From NCBI GenBank assembly GCA_030770545.1, contig CM061090.1:12901501-12965500 (forward strand): a stretch of 64,000 bases of DNA, given 5' to 3'. Position 1 is the first letter of the stretch; each line of letters starts with the position of its first letter. Below are positions 63,701-64,000 of the stretch, in pieces. The notes beneath the pieces were generated by a model. The model was not told where the DNA came from. It was given only the letters and a program-made list of their open reading frames with translations, and made no database searches. This DNA is from Macropodus opercularis (taxonomy: Eukaryota > Chordata > Actinopteri > Anabantiformes > Osphronemidae). The position numbers were made by a program, and so were the translations under genes.

Positions 63701-64000
63701 AACGCACACACGTTTGGCAAAGACGAGCTGCGTGCGTTCAAATAACCTTTACATACTGTTCAGGTCACACTGTTCCCATCTGACATTTCATAGCATTAAA
63801 AATACCCTAAAAAACTTGCTCTAAAAGTCTTTTCCTAAAATGCCCCAAAATACACAAAATGATGTTGTATAATAATATGTATCTGCAAAGAAATACCTGT
63901 GTGGTGTAGCAAAATCAATCAAAAGAATTATAAAAGACATTAAGAAGATATTCAAAAGCTCATTAAGGTACCGGGTCTGGCATTTTGTTGAGAACTGTGC
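60756..64000. other. Intergenic stretch without a supported gene
   Basis: It contains a 21-base-arm hairpin (61107-61161) and pyrimidine-rich sequence near 62990-63170 that opens three overlapping frames by composition alone. The 180-codon minus frame at 62068-62610 has no recognisable domain. Confidence 0.5.
61107..61161. repeat. Long-armed inverted repeat (hairpin)
   Basis: The left arm CATGTCCGTGATGTCCTCAT and right arm ATGAGGTCATCACGGACATG pair over 20 bases with one mismatch, plus one more outer pair. The loop is 13 bases. No flanking target duplication is evident. Confidence 0.85.

Overview
The window is vertebrate nuclear DNA and almost certainly from a teleost (ray-finned) fish. It has one intron-split serotonin-receptor gene, GT-AG introns, CA/GT microsatellites, remains of L2-type and L1-type non-LTR retroelements, a dead Tc1/mariner transposase, a tRNA-derived SINE head and a small piggyBac-like MITE family. 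No bacterial, phage or plasmid organisation is visible.

The only gene I can support is a 5-HT2C-type serotonin receptor (htr2c) on the minus strand. Six coding exons run from about 19301 down to the stop codon at 3534. I assembled them from reading frames and splice sites: 18926-19301, 10991-11191, 6128-6291, 5845-5995, 4477-4712 and 3534-4088. All phases agree and give a protein of about 560 residues. It has all seven membrane segments, the aminergic aspartate in TM3, DRY, the TM6 WCPFF motif, NPLVY and a C-terminal PDZ ligand ending SSV. The Asp-Tyr after TM2 and the ICL2 sequence IRNPIEHS place it with 5-HT2C rather than 5-HT2A or 5-HT2B.

Layout: 1-2560 is downstream flank with one old repeat. 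About 2570-3533 is the likely 3' UTR. 3534-19301 is the gene, with introns of 388, 1132, 132, 4699 and 7734 bases. From 19330 to 64000 I find no convincing protein gene. That 45 kb holds transposon remains, microsatellites, a few AT-rich homeodomain-motif blocks that look like conserved regulatory DNA, and two possible noncoding upstream exons on the htr2c strand. The true htr2c promoter is probably upstream (above 19.3 kb) and is not identified.

The most interesting points are these. (1) The mammalian A-to-I edited cassette in ICL2 is present with four of the five editable adenosines, but the cryptic donor used for the truncated mammalian isoform is gone. (2) The third intracellular loop is long and cut by two introns that the mammalian gene lacks. 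(3) Intron 2 carries an old duplicated block. (4) Three copies of a self-complementary TTAA-flanked MITE are present. (5) Two clean hairpins lie outside any gene. I see no wholly new multi-gene system here.
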